A DNA stretch of 64,000 nt from Desulfatitalea sp. BRH_c12 (GTDB lineage: Bacteria > Desulfobacterota > Desulfobacteria > Desulfobacterales > Desulfosarcinaceae): the NCBI GenBank assembly GCA_000961655.1, contig LADR01000021.1, positions 62,001-126,000 on the forward strand, in the 5' to 3' direction. Of this stretch, positions 33,248-42,461 are shown piece by piece. A program made the translations under genes and the position numbers. A model generated the notes under the pieces. That model did no database searches. It had not been told where the DNA came from and worked only from the letters and a program-made list of their open reading frames with translations. Every line of letters begins with the position of its first letter. Positions within the stretch are counted from its first letter, which is position 1.

Positions 33248-34603
33248 ATGAATGCCATCAAACCCATCCCCACACTTGATGTATGTAATATCCTTATCGC
33301 GGATGAAATCGTCGAGAGTTTTGAAAAGGCCGCCTCAGAGTCCGAACGCAAAGGGATCGTCAAGTGCAAAGCCAGGCAGTTCGGAAAACAGTATGAGATT
33401 CCGGCTGGAAATTTAGATAAAATAATCGAAGGTTTACTCTATTTTCTTTCCGGATTGAAAAAGTGGTCGATACCGCAGATTTATGGAGACGACATCTTTT
33501 ACCAGATGGTCCAGGCGGTCTTTGGAGGAGATCTATATTTGTCCATTCTGGTGCCGCCACAACCTACGCGCAGACCCCGGCGCATTTTGATCCTCGGAGA
33601 GACCGGCTGCGGAAAGACGGCCATTGCCCAAGTGCTCGCCTTGAGCCTGGAAAAGGCTTTTGGCGCCAAAAAAATGGTTGCGGTCAGCGCCGCCGACTTG
33701 CCGGATCAACTGCTTGATGCCGCACTTTTCGGTCATGAGAAAGGCGCTTTTACCGGGGCAGAAAAAGAACGTCATGGATTGCTGGCCAACGCGGATGGGG
33801 GTGTGTTGTTTATCGACGAGGTCGGGGAGGCGTCAGCAACGGTGCAGGCCAAGTTGCTCAGGGTTATAGAGACCGGTAAGTATCGGCAGCTGGGTGCAGT
33901 GGCTGAACAAGAGTCACATTTTCACCTGATTGCGGCAACCAATCGCCCTCGCAAGGAGCTTCAAAATTCTAAGGAATTCCGCAAGGATCTGTTTTTTCGG
34001 GTGGCGGATGAAATCATTGAGGTGCCTCCGTTACGAGACATTCTTTCCGGACACGACAATCCCCGCGACGTGTTTGAAACCCTGGCAGATCATGTTGCCA
34101 AAAAGGAAATTCTCGGTATTCCGACAACCGATGCGCGTGGTTTACATGGCCAAAGGACTGAGGTGGACCTGTTTTTAACCCTGTATGTGCAAAATACCTT
34201 TAACAGCAAGGTCGCCAGACAAATTGCAAAGGAGTTGAACGGATATCCGTGGCCAGGCAATCTGCGGGAATGCCACCACTTCATTCGTAAAATATTTGAA
34301 TCCGGGGGTGCCAGCCATGATCCCGATTGGATTAAAAAACGATGTCAGGCGCTGCAAGGCATAGACAGTTCGCCATCCTCATCTCAGAGCACGCAACTGC
34401 CAACCCTTCCGGTGAATTTGCATGAGGCACTTGAGAGCTTCGAAGAGCGTCTGTATGCACTGGCCGCAGAGCAGTCTTTGAGTATTCAACAGGTGGCTGA
34501 CCTGCTCAAAGTTGCCCGCCAGACTGCAGCAAGACGCATGGCACATTTCAAATTGGCACCATACACCTCGCAGAGCCGCCTTGCACGACTCGATGCATCT
34601 TGA
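33248..34603 (+). CDS. Sigma-54-dependent transcriptional activator (AAA+), no receiver domain
   Basis: The 451-residue protein has a short N-terminal domain (about 1-105) without a receiver fold, then the AAA+ core with Walker A (LGETGCGKTAI near residue 118), the sigma-54 contact loop GAFTGA (near 168), Walker B (GGVLFIDEVGEASA near 188) and RKDLFFRVADEIIEVPPLR. A C-terminal helix-turn-helix follows (ALAAEQSLSIQQVADLLKVA, then RQTAARRMAHFK). The intact GAFTGA means it should activate sigma-54 RNA polymerase. The N-terminal domain is likely the signal input. It faces the YaaW-like gene across a region with a sigma-54 promoter, which it probably activates. The gene appears complete; a GTGAGGCAAGC sequence lies before the ATG. 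Confidence 0.85.
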   Translation: MNAIKPIPTLDVCNILIADEIVESFEKAASESERKGIVKCKARQFGKQYEIPAGNLDKIIEGLLYFLSGLKKWSIPQIYGDDIFYQMVQAVFGGDLYLSILVPPQPTRRPRRILILGETGCGKTAIAQVLALSLEKAFGAKKMVAVSAADLPDQLLDAALFGHEKGAFTGAEKERHGLLANADGGVLFIDEVGEASATVQAKLLRVIETGKYRQLGAVAEQESHFHLIAATNRPRKELQNSKEFRKDLFFRVADEIIEVPPLRDILSGHDNPRDVFETLADHVAKKEILGIPTTDARGLHGQRTEVDLFLTLYVQNTFNSKVARQIAKELNGYPWPGNLRECHHFIRKIFESGGASHDPDWIKKRCQALQGIDSSPSSSQSTQLPTLPVNLHEALESFEERLYALAAEQSLSIQQVADLLKVARQTAARRMAHFKLAPYTSQSRLARLDAS

Positions 34604-35032
34604 TTACTGATATTTAGTAAACCGTCCGATTGCAAAATGGGGATGGCGCTCACCGATTGAGCCCATGGCGTTTAACGGCTACGTTGGGAGGGGGAGATGA
34701 CGAAGGGAAAAGATGAGGCCACTGCAAAGCTCGACCTATTTTGTGGGTGCACAAGTCTGCAATGAGATGTTAATCCGTATATGGACGCTGCAGAGCATTG
34801 GATCTATCCCGACCGACTGGAGTAGGAGTGTGAGGATGCACTGCAAAGTGCCTGTGGAGGTCCAGAGTGGCTGACCTCAGATGGGGCCATTTTGGGGCCA
34901 TTTCGTTTCAGAATGGTTGCATTCCTTGAAGGTATTGCAGCTATTGCATAGCATACAAGCCGATGATATCGAGCTGAAATTAAAGGAAAAGCCTGAGGTA
35001 TCGCTCTCTGGCGGTTTTCGTAAGGAGCTTGA

Positions 35033-35055
35033 TTCAACTCCCGCCGCCTCCACCA
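35033..35055 (+). other. tRNA/tmRNA 3'-end relic, candidate attachment site
   Basis: Twenty-three bases read as the 3' end of a tRNA or tmRNA gene: a T-loop TTCAACT, the 3' side of the T stem CCCGC, an acceptor strand CGCCTCC, the discriminator A and an encoded CCA. The 5' partner strands are absent (the bases before the loop do not pair), so there is no complete RNA gene. Such 3' ends are the usual core of attachment sites left by tyrosine integrases. The 430 bp upstream of it hold no supportable gene. Confidence 0.5.
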
Positions 35056-35565
35056 ATATTCAATCAACAACCCGCTTCTCCAGATCTATTCACAAGGAGG
35101 GCGGGATTTTTTTTGCCGTGTATTCAAGGGGATTTAGCGGTTTTGATATTTTTATGACCGTTCTCCGTTCACCCCATTTTCTAAGTTTTTCGACCTTTCA
35201 TTCTCTGTTTGCCCCCTGATTCTCCGTTCTATTCGGACCTGGCCCGAAACGCGTCCGGAAAGCTATATCCTTGCTTATCAAGGGATTAGGGGAAATCACC
35301 ATTTTTGATGGTTGTGTTAACTCTGCGTCCGGTGTTGGAATCGGACCTGCTTTTCAAACTTTTTCGAACTCATCTTGCACCGATCGAGAAAGAATTGGAA
35401 TCCAACCCGGATTTCCCACCGGACCAATATATCGGCCTGTACGCACAGCGTAAGAGTTATCTGCAATTTTACATACCCATGATACTGGTATGTAATCACG
35501 ACCCACGAACAAATGGGTGCATAACGAGACTACCTTTAGCTGGCTTTGTTTTTTAATATTGACAT

Positions 35566-35593
35566 GCAACTCATGTTGTGCAACACATGTTGT
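35566..35593. promoter_or_regulatory. Tandem operator for the TetR regulator
   Basis: Two 14-base units, GCAACTCATGTTGT (35566-35579) and GCAACACATGTTGT (35580-35593), stand back to back. Each is itself an imperfect palindrome (CAAC...GTTG). The second overlaps a TATAAT at 35593-35598, the likely -10 of the promoter for the gene starting at 35621. This is the position where a TetR repressor would block its own transcription. Confidence 0.6.
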
Positions 35594-35620
35594 ATAATAA
35601 CCTTCTTCACTCGGTAGGCT

Positions 35621-36214
35621 ATGGCACCCAAGTTTAAACATACAAAAGATGAACTTATCGATACCGGATTCAGAATAGTGCGCCGACATGGGTGGAGTGC
35701 ATTTACAGCCAGGGCGATTGCGGATGAACTAGGATCATCTTCCAGGCCGATCTATTCCTTTTTCTATTCAATAGAACAATTAGAAGAAGAGATAGTGAAA
35801 AAAGCGGTTATCCTGCTCCATGAATTCATGACGCGGCAAAGAACGGGAGAACCCTGGATGGATCATGGAATTGGTTATGTCATTTTTGCTAACGAGGAAA
35901 AAAATTTATTCAAGGGCATTAATGATGACAAGCATATCCAATATTTCAGAAAGTACGGTGATCTCATTTGGGAAACGATAACCGATTCACTTGCAGATTA
36001 CACTCCTTTCCGAGGATTATCCGCCGAACAGGTTAAGGAGATTCAAGTTACAAGGTGGCTGTTTGCTCATGGTCTTGCATTTCAAGTGAGCAATCCGACT
36101 TTGGAAATCTGGGATGAGGCAAAAATAATTGATATGATGCTTAACGGGAGCAAGGCCATATACGATGGATTTATGAGAAGGTTTCGTTCAAAAACCTATA
36201 AACAGTCTAAATAA
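35621..36214 (+). CDS. TetR/AcrR-family regulator
   Basis: The 197-residue protein has the TetR N-terminal helix-turn-helix (HTKDELIDTGFRIVRRHGWS, FTARAIADELGSSSRPIYSF, FYSIEQLEEEIVKKA) and a variable helical C-terminal ligand domain. It is encoded eleven bases before a methyltransferase gene on the same strand, so it probably controls that pair. The tandem palindromes at 35566-35593 in front of it are the likely operator. The inducer is not known. No good ribosome site is evident before the ATG, so translation may be weak or leaderless. Confidence 0.85.
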   Translation: MAPKFKHTKDELIDTGFRIVRRHGWSAFTARAIADELGSSSRPIYSFFYSIEQLEEEIVKKAVILLHEFMTRQRTGEPWMDHGIGYVIFANEEKNLFKGINDDKHIQYFRKYGDLIWETITDSLADYTPFRGLSAEQVKEIQVTRWLFAHGLAFQVSNPTLEIWDEAKIIDMMLNGSKAIYDGFMRRFRSKTYKQSK

Positions 36215-36224
36215 GGAGGAACTT

Positions 36225-37097
36225 ATGGCTGAGATCGATCCACGCAAAATGGCATTGCAAATAGCAGGATTACGCGCGAATGAAACTCATCTTCCCGAGA
36301 ATGAGCGTGTATTTCAAGATCCCTACGCAGAATATTTTTTCCCAGATGAAATAAGGGAGTTATTCCAGGACTCGAACCGTGTAAAAGCAGAGTTGCAGAA
36401 ATACGAGCAAATGATGCCTGGAGTCAATGGTGCCATTGTTGCCCGAATTAAATTCATCGATGAATGTTTGCTCGAGCTTATGGCGAATGGACTTAAACAA
36501 GTGGTTATCATCGGTGCCGGTTATGACACAAGATCATATCGCCTTCCAGGTGTAAAAGAGAACCTGAAAGTATTCGAGGTAGACCATCCTGATACCCAGG
36601 CTGTCAAAGCAGAAAAAGTAAAAAGTATATTTGGGATGCTACCAAATCATATATGTTATGTTCCTATAGTATTTGGCAAGGAATCCCTTAGCGATAAACT
36701 ATCAGAATGCGGCTATAATAAGGGCCTGAAAACGCTTTTCATTGTCGAAGGCTTGCTGATGTATATTCCGCCTCCGGCAGTTGAAAACCTGCTTGCCTTT
36801 ATCACCAAAGATTCGGGGCCGGAAAGCGCAATCGTTGCCGACTATTTCGATACGACTGTTGTGGAGGGCACTTCTCCATTGAAAGAGGCTATTGTATTAC
36901 GCCAATTCGTGGAAAACGAAGGTACCTCCCTGAAATTTGGTATTCAGGCCGGGAATGATGAAGCGTTTTTCAAGCAATGCGGCTTCCGCCAAGTCTATTG
37001 CGTTTCAGCGGCGGCGTGCAAGGACAAATTCTTCACAAATGATAGCCGCAACAGAACGGTATCTCCGATGTTCAACTTTGTTTATGCAATAAAATAA
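36225..37097 (+). CDS. Class I SAM-dependent methyltransferase (leucine-carboxyl-MT/TIGR00027 type)
   Basis: This 290-residue protein has an N-terminal helical segment with ERVFQDPYAEYFFPDE, then ARIKFIDECLLELMANGLKQ and VVIIGAGYDTRSYRLPG, the SAM-binding motif I. LKVFEVDHPDTQAVKAEKV contributes the acidic ribose-binding residue, and TLFIVEGLLMYIPPPAVENL is motif post-I/II. The pattern is that of the PPM1/TcmP-like family, which includes O-methyltransferases acting on carboxyl groups and polyketides. It is transcribed with the TetR gene, suggesting an inducible detoxification or modification role. AAGGAGGAAC before the ATG is strong. The substrate is unknown. Confidence 0.8.
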   Translation: MAEIDPRKMALQIAGLRANETHLPENERVFQDPYAEYFFPDEIRELFQDSNRVKAELQKYEQMMPGVNGAIVARIKFIDECLLELMANGLKQVVIIGAGYDTRSYRLPGVKENLKVFEVDHPDTQAVKAEKVKSIFGMLPNHICYVPIVFGKESLSDKLSECGYNKGLKTLFIVEGLLMYIPPPAVENLLAFITKDSGPESAIVADYFDTTVVEGTSPLKEAIVLRQFVENEGTSLKFGIQAGNDEAFFKQCGFRQVYCVSAAACKDKFFTNDSRNRTVSPMFNFVYAIK

Positions 37098-37174
37098 GGA
37101 GCGCTTTGTATTATCCGAATTGCCTCGCTGGAAGCCCCCGGTGTTGCACCGAAAGTTGTGATCAGGTCGATTAT

Positions 37175-37655
37175 CTACAACTTTTCAGACAAACTGAAAT
37201 TCCAGATTACTGTCAATAAAAGCAAAGAATACGCCCTGGTTTCCTCACATCCAAACATGATCCTCTGCTCGCTCCATTCTTCGGGAAAGGACCGGGTCAA
37301 TCTGGCCAACGAAAGCCCATCGGGCTCCTCCCCGTTGATGATAGCCTCCACGATATCCGGCGCCAGAGTGCTCAGTTCAGAATTCGGCTCAATAGGATCC
37401 GTCGACTTCCAGGGTGCGAGCCAGCTCACTGACTGATTTGACCTGCCCGTTCTCAAGAATTTGCGCCCAGGAGAAGGCCCGCGCCAGCGCCTGGATGACC
37501 GCCGCCTGGACCGGCTCGGCAGCTTCGGGAATTTCCCCATCCAGGGCTTGGGGTGCGATAACCTGTTTTCTTCCCCGCATCCGCCGGATGATCATGGGTA
37601 TATGAACCTGCAGGTTGCCGTTGCTGGCAACGGTGATGGTCGGCCTTGTCTTCAT
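37175..37655 (-). pseudogene. Recombinase-companion protein with indels
   Basis: From the ATG at 37655 the frame encodes MKTRPTITVASNGNLQVHIP, MRGRKQVIAPQALDG, then QALARAFSWAQILENGQVKS, VSELARTLEVDGSY and a stop at 37389. The expected continuation (a helix-turn-helix closing 'SRILNL..LAPDIVEAIING') is present but spread over the other two frames and rejoins as LAPDIVEAIINGEEPDGLSL. Two single-base deletions near 37380-37400 restore one chain. I recall this small protein from Desulfobacterota, encoded immediately next to large serine recombinases, exactly as here (its ATG overlaps the recombinase stop at 37652). Confidence 0.65.
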
Positions 37656-38935
37656 TGATTCGCCCTCCGTTGATTCACCTCGCAGGCCAGACCGGCAAGG
37701 TCGGCGATCAGAGTGGTCAAGCCGTTGGTCCGAAGCTCCATGTCGATCCCCGTCTCGCGGAGCTCGACTTTTTCCACCAGCAGCCGGATCAGCCGGTTAC
37801 GCTCCACGGGGAACAGATCCTGCCAGAAGGTCTCCACGTTCGAAAATGCTTCGGAGACATCCTGTTCAGTAATATTTACGCTTTGGTAGGCCTTGCATCG
37901 TAAGTCAACATGGGTCAATTGCCGTGACAGATCCACCGCTTGGCGATTGATAGTTGCAAGCATTGCATCCTTTTTCGGATGATCGTTTTGAGGTTTCATC
38001 AAGTCGAGGGCCTGCCGGCGGGTCTGAGCCAGCTCCTCTTCTATCTGGACCTTCTGCTTGATCAATCGTTGCTTTTCCGTGCTTTCTATTTCCCGGGCGG
38101 CAAAGTAAGTCTTGGCCACGAGGGTTGGGGTTCTGGATACGGCGCTTAACTGCTCGACGACAGCCTGCTCGATATCACCTGCCGGCACGCGTTTGAGCGG
38201 GCAGCTGCTTACCGTTCGCTTGGTGTCCTTTTCGCAGATATAGTAGGTGTATTGCCGGTCGTTTTTGCGGGCGTAGGTCGGCCCCATGGAACAATCGCAG
38301 TGCCCGCAACGGATAACCCCTTTAAGTGGCGCTATTATCTTTGTCCTGGACAGTGCGACTTTGATCGGTTTGTTATCGGCCAGGATGGTTTGGACCTTGT
38401 CCCAGGTCTCACGCTCGATGATGGCCTCTTGCTCTCCAGGATAACTCTCAGTTTTATGGACGATCTCTCCAATGTACATTCAATTGTTCAGCAATCGGTA
38501 GACGTGCCCGGTGTTCCATTCGGCCCCTTTGCGCTCTTTGCCCTTTTTAGTGGTCCAGGCCTTGGTCCGATACCCTTGAGAATTGAGCTCCTGGCCCATT
38601 TTTTGGCGGAGCCAAGCTGAATGAAGCGCCGAAAAATGTACTGGACAGTTTTTGCCTCCTCGCGGTTGACGATGAGCTTATTGATTTCACGGTCCACATC
38701 GTATCCCAGGATCGCCACCCCGCCGCAGTATTTGCCGCGCCGTTTGGCGGCCGCAACCTTGTCGCGAATTCGCTCGGCGATAACCTCACGCTCGTACTGG
38801 GCAAACGTCATTAAGATATTGAGCATCATGCGCCCGGTGGAATCCGTTGTGCTGATCTGCTGGGTGACCGAAACAAAGCACACGCCCCTGTCATTGAACG
38901 TGTCGATCATCTTGGTAAAATCGAGCTGCGGTGGT
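37652..38935 (-). pseudogene. Large serine recombinase, multiply broken
   Basis: Read on the minus strand, one part carries the end of the resolvase catalytic domain (FTKMIDTFNDRGVCFVSVTQ, TTDSTGRMMLNILMTFAQYE, REVIAERIRDKVAAAKRRGK) and the start of the recombinase domain. The other part has the zinc ribbon (IRCGHCDCSMGPTYARKNDR, YTYYICEKDTKRTVSSCPLK), a long coiled coil and the C-terminal tail. The two are separated by a frameshift near 38607 and an in-frame TGA at 38480-38482 (between LLNN and MYIGEI). The N-terminal catalytic serine region is missing because an IS3-type element begins at about 38936. The recombinase cannot be active. Confidence 0.8.
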
Positions 38936-39222
38936 CCCCAAAAACTGGACAATGTGCTAAGCTCTGAGTCATCATCCTGAAAGGAGCTTTCATGATCAAG
39001 AAACGAAAACAGTACAGTCCGGAATTCAAGGCAAAAGTGGCGCTGGCCGCTCTGAGAAACGAGGAGAGCACCGCCGAGCTTGCCGCCAAATATGAAGTCC
39101 ATCCTACCATGATCACTAACTGGAAACGGGAGTTGACCGAAGGCGCTGCCGAGTTTTTTAACAAGGGGCAGAAAACCAAAAAGCAACATGGCAACACTGT
39201 TGATGAACTGTACCGCCGTTTA
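38936..39222 (+). mobile_element. Truncated IS3-family insertion sequence
   Basis: The left end reads TGGTCCCCAAAAACTGGACA, typical of an IS3-group terminal repeat, and is followed by a complete-looking orfA start. The element stops inside orfA (after the codons DELYRR), where AbiEii-type sequence begins; orfB with the DDE domain and the right end are absent. It interrupts the recombinase gene on its left side. Confidence 0.7.
38992..39222 (+). pseudogene. IS3 OrfA transposase fragment
   Basis: Seventy-seven codons encode the orfA helix-turn-helix protein: MIKKRKQYSPEFKAKVALAA, LAAKYEVHPTMITNWKREL and FFNKGQKTKKQHGNTVDELY. OrfA of this group is about 100 residues and ends in a leucine zipper, which is cut off. 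AAAGGAGC precedes the ATG. The open frame continues for 30 more codons, but these are out-of-frame toxin sequence. Confidence 0.8.
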
Positions 39223-39795
39223 ACGAGTTGCTTCAATATTACGCCATGGAACGATTTCTGTATCGGCTTTCCAAATAGGCCCATGCCGACCGATTTATTC
39301 TCAAGGGCGCATTGATGTTAAGGGCATGGCGTTACAGGTGTTTCGTCCGACCATGGATATCGACATGCTGGGAAGAACGAGCAATGATGAAGCCAGCCTC
39401 GTTGCCCAGATCAGAGATATTATAGCTGTGGATGTGGAACCCGATGGCCTACGATTCGACCCCGATTCGGTCCAATCTGAAAGGATCACCGAGGACGCGG
39501 ATTACAAAGGAATCAGAATACGGTTCCGTGGAATTCTGGACTCGGCCAGAGTCGCTATGCAGATTGATATCGGTTTCAGCGACGTTGTTTATCCTGGACC
39601 GGGAGAATCGATTTTCCGACCATGCTGGATTCTTCCGTCCCGAGACTACTTTGCTATAGCCGCGAGAGCGTCATCGCTGAGAAGTTTGAAGCCATGGTGA
39701 AATTGGGGGTATTGAACAGCCGGATGAAAGATTTTTACGGCCGGTTAATTGCCTCGGAAACAATCAACCGGTGGATACACCACCTATCTTCCTAA
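39222..39795 (+). pseudogene. AbiEii/AbiGii-type nucleotidyltransferase toxin remnant
   Basis: Spread over three frames are the signatures of an AbiEii-type toxin: YYAMERFLYRLSK, AHADRFILKGALML, then ALQVFRPTMDIDMLGRTSND with the D-x-D metal-binding pair. IRDIIAVDVEPDGLRFDPDS and IDIGFSDVVYPGPGESIF follow, and finally SRESVIAEKFEAMVKLGVLN and SRMKDFY. At least three frameshifts and a stop codon separate them, and the N-terminal 50 or so residues were lost at the IS3 junction. The antitoxin gene is absent. It is evidence that a phage-defence or toxin system once stood here. Confidence 0.75.
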
Positions 39796-40246
39796 ACACA
39801 ACTTTCGATCATATCTTCTTGCATTTAAAACCTGTCTCGATACGTAAGCGTCAAAACAAGTACAGGTTACCGTTGGTGTGCGCATCTCCCCATAAAATTT
39901 CGAATTAGCCGCTCGCCAACTGAAGACGGCCGCTGACTATCCTTCGCCCCGACAGGGGTGAACGCGCCAGCGCGCCGTCCCCGGCGGTCTATTCAGCTCA
40001 TAGGACCGGTTCGGAACCCAGCGGCGACCCGCCGGATTTCAGACGCGCTGGGTGCCTTCCGCTTTTTGCGCTTGCATTCCGCGAAAACGATGTCATTTTT
40101 TCCTAAGTCCCATCGCCCTCTCCTGCATTCGAAAACCGGGTTAAATTGGATTTCGGATTTCACGTCGACCGGGGCTGAGGTCCGATCGGCCAGCAAACAG
40201 GCCGTTGTTTGATTAACGGGGGGCGCCAGGCCCCGAAGGAGGTGAC

Positions 40247-41070
40247 ATGATGAACATCAACGATCTTCTGGGGACGATGATGCAGTCCGGGTTGAGCAAG
40301 TCGTCCGGCGACAGGCTGCGGCGCTCCTTGTCAGGAGGGAACGATGACACTTTGAGGAGCCTGGCCGGCCTGTCCGGAAAACCGGCCGGCGGTGGGGGGC
40401 TCATGGGCAGCCTGGCCGGCATGCTGGGCGGCGGAGGCGACGGTCCGGGCGGTTTGCTCGGAAGTGTGATGGGTGATGCCGGGCGTGCAGTCGGCGGCAA
40501 ACAGAATCTGGCTGTGGGGGCCTCGGCGCTTTGGCCGGAGCGCTTATGGGCGGGGGAGGCAAGTCCATGAGCGGTGCGCTGGGCGGCGGCGTCATGGCGT
40601 TGTTGGGGGCCATGGCCTTCAAAGCCCTGAAAGGCTCCGGTAACCGGTCTCCCCAGGTGCCGCTGGGACTGGCGGAGCCACAGACAGAGAGCGAGCGTCA
40701 GCAACTGGAGCAGAATGCCGAACTCGTCCTCAGGGCGATGATCAACGCGGCCAAGGCGGACGGACGCATCGACGAAAATGAGATCCGACGCATCGTCGGA
40801 AAGCTGCGGGAAGTCGGTGCGGACGCCGAAAGCCAGCAGTTCGTGATGACGCAGATGCAGAAACCGGCCGAAACCGATGCCTTGATCTCGGCGGCGAAGG
40901 GTCAGCCGGAACTTGCGGCGCAGATCTTCGGAGCCTCGCTGCTGGCTATTGAAGTGGATACACCGGCGGAAGAGGACTATCTGGAGCGTCTGGCCGCCGG
41001 GCTTGGGCTCGAGCCGGCTGTCACGCAACGCATCAAGGAGTTTGTCGGGCTGCGCACCGAAGGAAACTGA
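40247..41070 (+). pseudogene. DUF533/TerB-like protein with one frameshift
   Basis: The N-terminal frame (MMNINDLLGTMMQSGLSKSS, glycine-rich middle GLMGSLAGMLGGGGDGPGGL) ends at 40570. The C-terminal frame opens at 40531 and carries the TerB-like helical domain (ELVLRAMINAAKADGRIDEN, EIRRIVGKLREVGA, LAIEVDTPAEEDYLERLAAG). Adding one G to the run GGGGG near 40517 joins them as NLAVGGLGALAGALMGGGGK, a normal DUF533 linker. Whole, the protein would be about 275 residues with a membrane-associating glycine-rich segment; YebE of E. coli is a relative. It may be a real mutation or a sequencing error in a G run. The ribosome site is GGAGGTGAC. Confidence 0.75.
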
Positions 41071-41284
41071 TCCGCGTTTCTCCCCGGCCCTGAGTCTCCG
41101 CATGGACAGCGGCCCTGGGATCCTGGCCGGCTGAACCGGGGCGGACCACAAATTGCTGCCTCTGGAATAGGGGTGCGGCATGGCTGGCCCTGCACCGCAG
41201 GTTGCTCCTTCAATGGGCTGGCGGCGTCGCGAATACTGGTACCCTTCCCTGCACAGAGATGCAAATGCATCGAGGAGATCGGCC

Positions 41285-42062
41285 ATGGCTGAGATGATGC
41301 ACAAAGGCGTTATCTACAGCCTGGAAACCGCCTTCAGGATGCTGATGGCGTACCGGGTCGTCTTTTTTGGAGAGCAGCACGACTCTCCCGAAGCTCACCG
41401 GGCGGAGTTGGAACTGCTCACCGGGTTGGCCGGGCTCGACCCCGAAATCATCCTGGCCCTGGAGATGTTCGAACGGGACGTTCAAAAAGGATTGAACGAC
41501 TATCTCGGGGGGGAGCATTTCCGAGGAGGAGTTCCTGAGACAATCACGTCCTTGGCCGAACTACGAGACCTACTACCGGCCGCTGATCGAATTTTGCAAA
41601 TCCAGGGGCATTCCTGTCATTGCCGCCAACATCCCCCGCCGGGCAGCGGCCGCAGTCGCTGCGGCCAACCGGATCGCTCCGGAAGTCCTGGGACCCGACG
41701 CCGTGTTTCTCCCGGATAAACCGCCCTTCGACTCCCGCAACTATTACGTGCGTTTCAAGGCAGCTCTGGGGAGAATGCCCGTCGACGGCCCCATGCACCG
41801 TGCCGGACCGCGAGCGCTGTACAAAGCGCAACTGGTGAAAGATGCAGTCATGGCCGCATCCCTCGACCCGCACCTGGACCGGCGCCTTCTTTTCTGCTGC
41901 GGGCATTTCCATTCCGACTACCACCTGGGCATTCCCCGCCAGCTCAAGAAGAATCACCCGGGGCTGAAGACGGCTGTGATCGCCATGTCCTCGGCCGTGT
42001 TCGAGGTACCCATGAACCGCCTTTCAGAGCTGGCCGATTTTTTCTGGATACCGGATGAATAG
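41285..42062 (+). pseudogene. ChaN-like (DUF399) iron/heme-related protein with one frameshift
   Basis: The first frame encodes VVFFGEQHDSPEAHRAELEL and LDPEIILALEMFERDVQKGL, the N-terminal half of the ChaN/DUF399 family. After the run GGGGGGG at 41507-41513 the correct reading continues in another frame as SISEEEFLRQSRPWPNYETY, IPVIAANIPRRAAAAVAAAN, FLPDKPPFDSRNYYVRF and LFCCGHFHSDYHLGIPRQLK. One base change in the G run gives a normal protein of about 258 residues. Unlike ChaN proper there is no lipoprotein signal. ChaN of Campylobacter binds heme; the role here is unknown. As with the preceding gene, the lesion is at a G run. Confidence 0.75.
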
Positions 42063-42461
42063 GATTGGAGAAGCATCCGTGTCTGTCCTCACCTGCTCGG
42101 GCGGCGCTGGCGAAAAATCGGGCGGTAGGCCGGGGTACTTCGCCCGGACAGGACAGGCCGTTTTGGCTTGATGCGCGGCGTCGACCAGGATGCGGTGAGG
42201 CTGTTCGCGCAGGCGGCGTCCCCGTCCCTGGCAAGGTGTTGAAACGCGGTTTGGGGCCTTCCGGCAAAGGCGCAAAAATCCCACGCCAGCAGGCGAACAT
42301 TTTGAAAGCCGCGCAACACAGCACGACGGCTTGAGACGAAGTTCTTCGACAGCCTGATAGTCTCCCCTTGGGGAAGCAGGTTTGGAGAGGTGGAAGGGAA
42401 ACGATCAGCGGCAGTCAACTGCATCAGCGCAGAATGGAAAAGCGGATAAAAAGGAGGACCA

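Noticed and set aside
34804-35070. Minus-strand frame starting MLIEYWWRRRELNQAP
   Set aside because: This well-known spurious translation arises from reading the complement of a tRNA/tmRNA 3' end, which is present here at 35033-35055.
40213-41304. Minus-strand frame of 363 codons opposite the DUF533 gene
   Set aside because: Proline/arginine-rich shadow of GC-rich sense sequence; the sense strand has a family match and a ribosome site.
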